A DNA stretch of 14,215 nucleotides, taken from NCBI GenBank assembly GCA_900772705.1, contig CAAGRQ010000089.1, positions 1-14,215 of the forward strand, in the 5' to 3' direction. Positions 14,047 to 14,215 of this stretch are shown piece by piece; within the stretch, counting starts at the first letter, position 1; each line of letters starts with the position of its first letter. The stretch comes from Clostridia bacterium. Lineage in GTDB: Bacteria; Bacillota; Clostridia; Oscillospirales; Acutalibacteraceae. Under the pieces are notes generated by a model, which worked only from the letters and a program-made list of their open reading frames with translations, was not told the DNA's origin and did not search any database. The position numbers and the translations under genes are program-made.

Positions 14047-14215
14047 AATATTCTATGATAATTATATGAATACATTATATATTGTATTGCTGTCGGCAGG
14101 CTCTTTTCAAAGCGGAAATAAAGAAAACAACAATTCAGCCTCCGCCCTCTCAAACAAACAGCCGCCGGGATACCCGCGTTATAGCAATCCATATACTCTG
14201 CCTTCTCACGTCGAA
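14047..14215 (+). other. Right-edge sequence with a possible partial open frame (14066 onward)
   Basis: A plus-strand frame from ATG 14066 stays open for 50 codons to the window end and begins MNTLYIVLLSAGSFQSGNKE, rich in Asn, Ser and Pro afterwards. There is no ribosome site. A weak promoter (CTGACT 14032-14037, 16 bases, TATGAT 14054-14059) would start transcription near the ATG itself. I recognise no family. A minus-strand frame is also open over part of it. This may simply be noncoding edge sequence. Confidence 0.2.
14069..14088. promoter_or_regulatory. 20-bp near-perfect palindrome upstream of the GH95-like gene
   Basis: AATACA-TTATATAT-TGTATT pairs at 9 of 10 positions. It lies about 55 bases upstream of the GH95 -35 box and within the opening of a plus-strand frame, so it could be an operator for one or both sides. 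Confidence 0.35.

Overview
This window looks like a chromosomal segment of an anaerobic, low-to-moderate GC Firmicute. The best fit is a gut Clostridia of the Ruminococcaceae/Oscillospiraceae type. The evidence is the class II (Firmicutes) GalT, the DnaD/DnaC-type primosome pair, a QueT transporter behind a preQ1-like leader, strong AGGAGG ribosome sites, textbook TTGAnn-17-TATAAT promoters and A/T-rich intergenic DNA. The assignment rests on recognised protein families, not on a search. No phage, insertion sequence, CRISPR array, tRNA or rRNA is visible, and no stretch over 300 bases lacks a gene.

Left edge (1-1192, minus): a LOG-family nucleotide phosphoribohydrolase followed 11 bp later by a cytidylate-kinase-like protein that runs off the window. 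Then, divergently on the plus strand (1390-4967), comes a tight three-gene unit: class II galT, a PHP-family phosphatase (1 bp gap) and a clan-D/GH27 glycosidase (8 bp overlap), closed by a strong hairpin terminator shared with the opposing genes. The unit reads as cytoplasmic galactoside breakdown feeding the Leloir pathway, but the GH27 active site departs from classical alpha-galactosidases.

Middle (5030-8862, minus): a DnaD-domain replication protein and a DnaC/DnaI-like helicase loader form one operon from a clear promoter. Upstream, a nitroreductase and a membrane-anchored glycerophosphodiester phosphodiesterase form another. Divergent from these (plus) is a single-gene unit for an 89-residue membrane-anchored protein with an acidic middle and a Lys/Ala/Pro tail. 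It has its own near-consensus promoter and strong terminator.

Right part (9351-11269, plus): a patatin-like phospholipase and a NifX/NifB-type small protein form a pair that begins only 16 bp after the previous terminator. Next is queT, a queuosine-precursor transporter gene, behind a short structured leader that is a candidate preQ1 riboswitch. The window ends with a large GH95-like lipoprotein glycosidase on the minus strand (11329-13965) with its own promoter. About 170 bp of edge sequence follow, holding a near-palindrome and an open frame of uncertain meaning.

Functionally this is mostly housekeeping (replication initiation, queuosine precursor uptake) mixed with carbohydrate use: an exported GH95 enzyme and a cytoplasmic GH27/GalT module. 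The observations most worth following are the altered GH27 subsite, the PHP phosphatase embedded in the galactose unit, the preQ1-type leader, the small tailed membrane protein and the terminator abutting the patatin gene.
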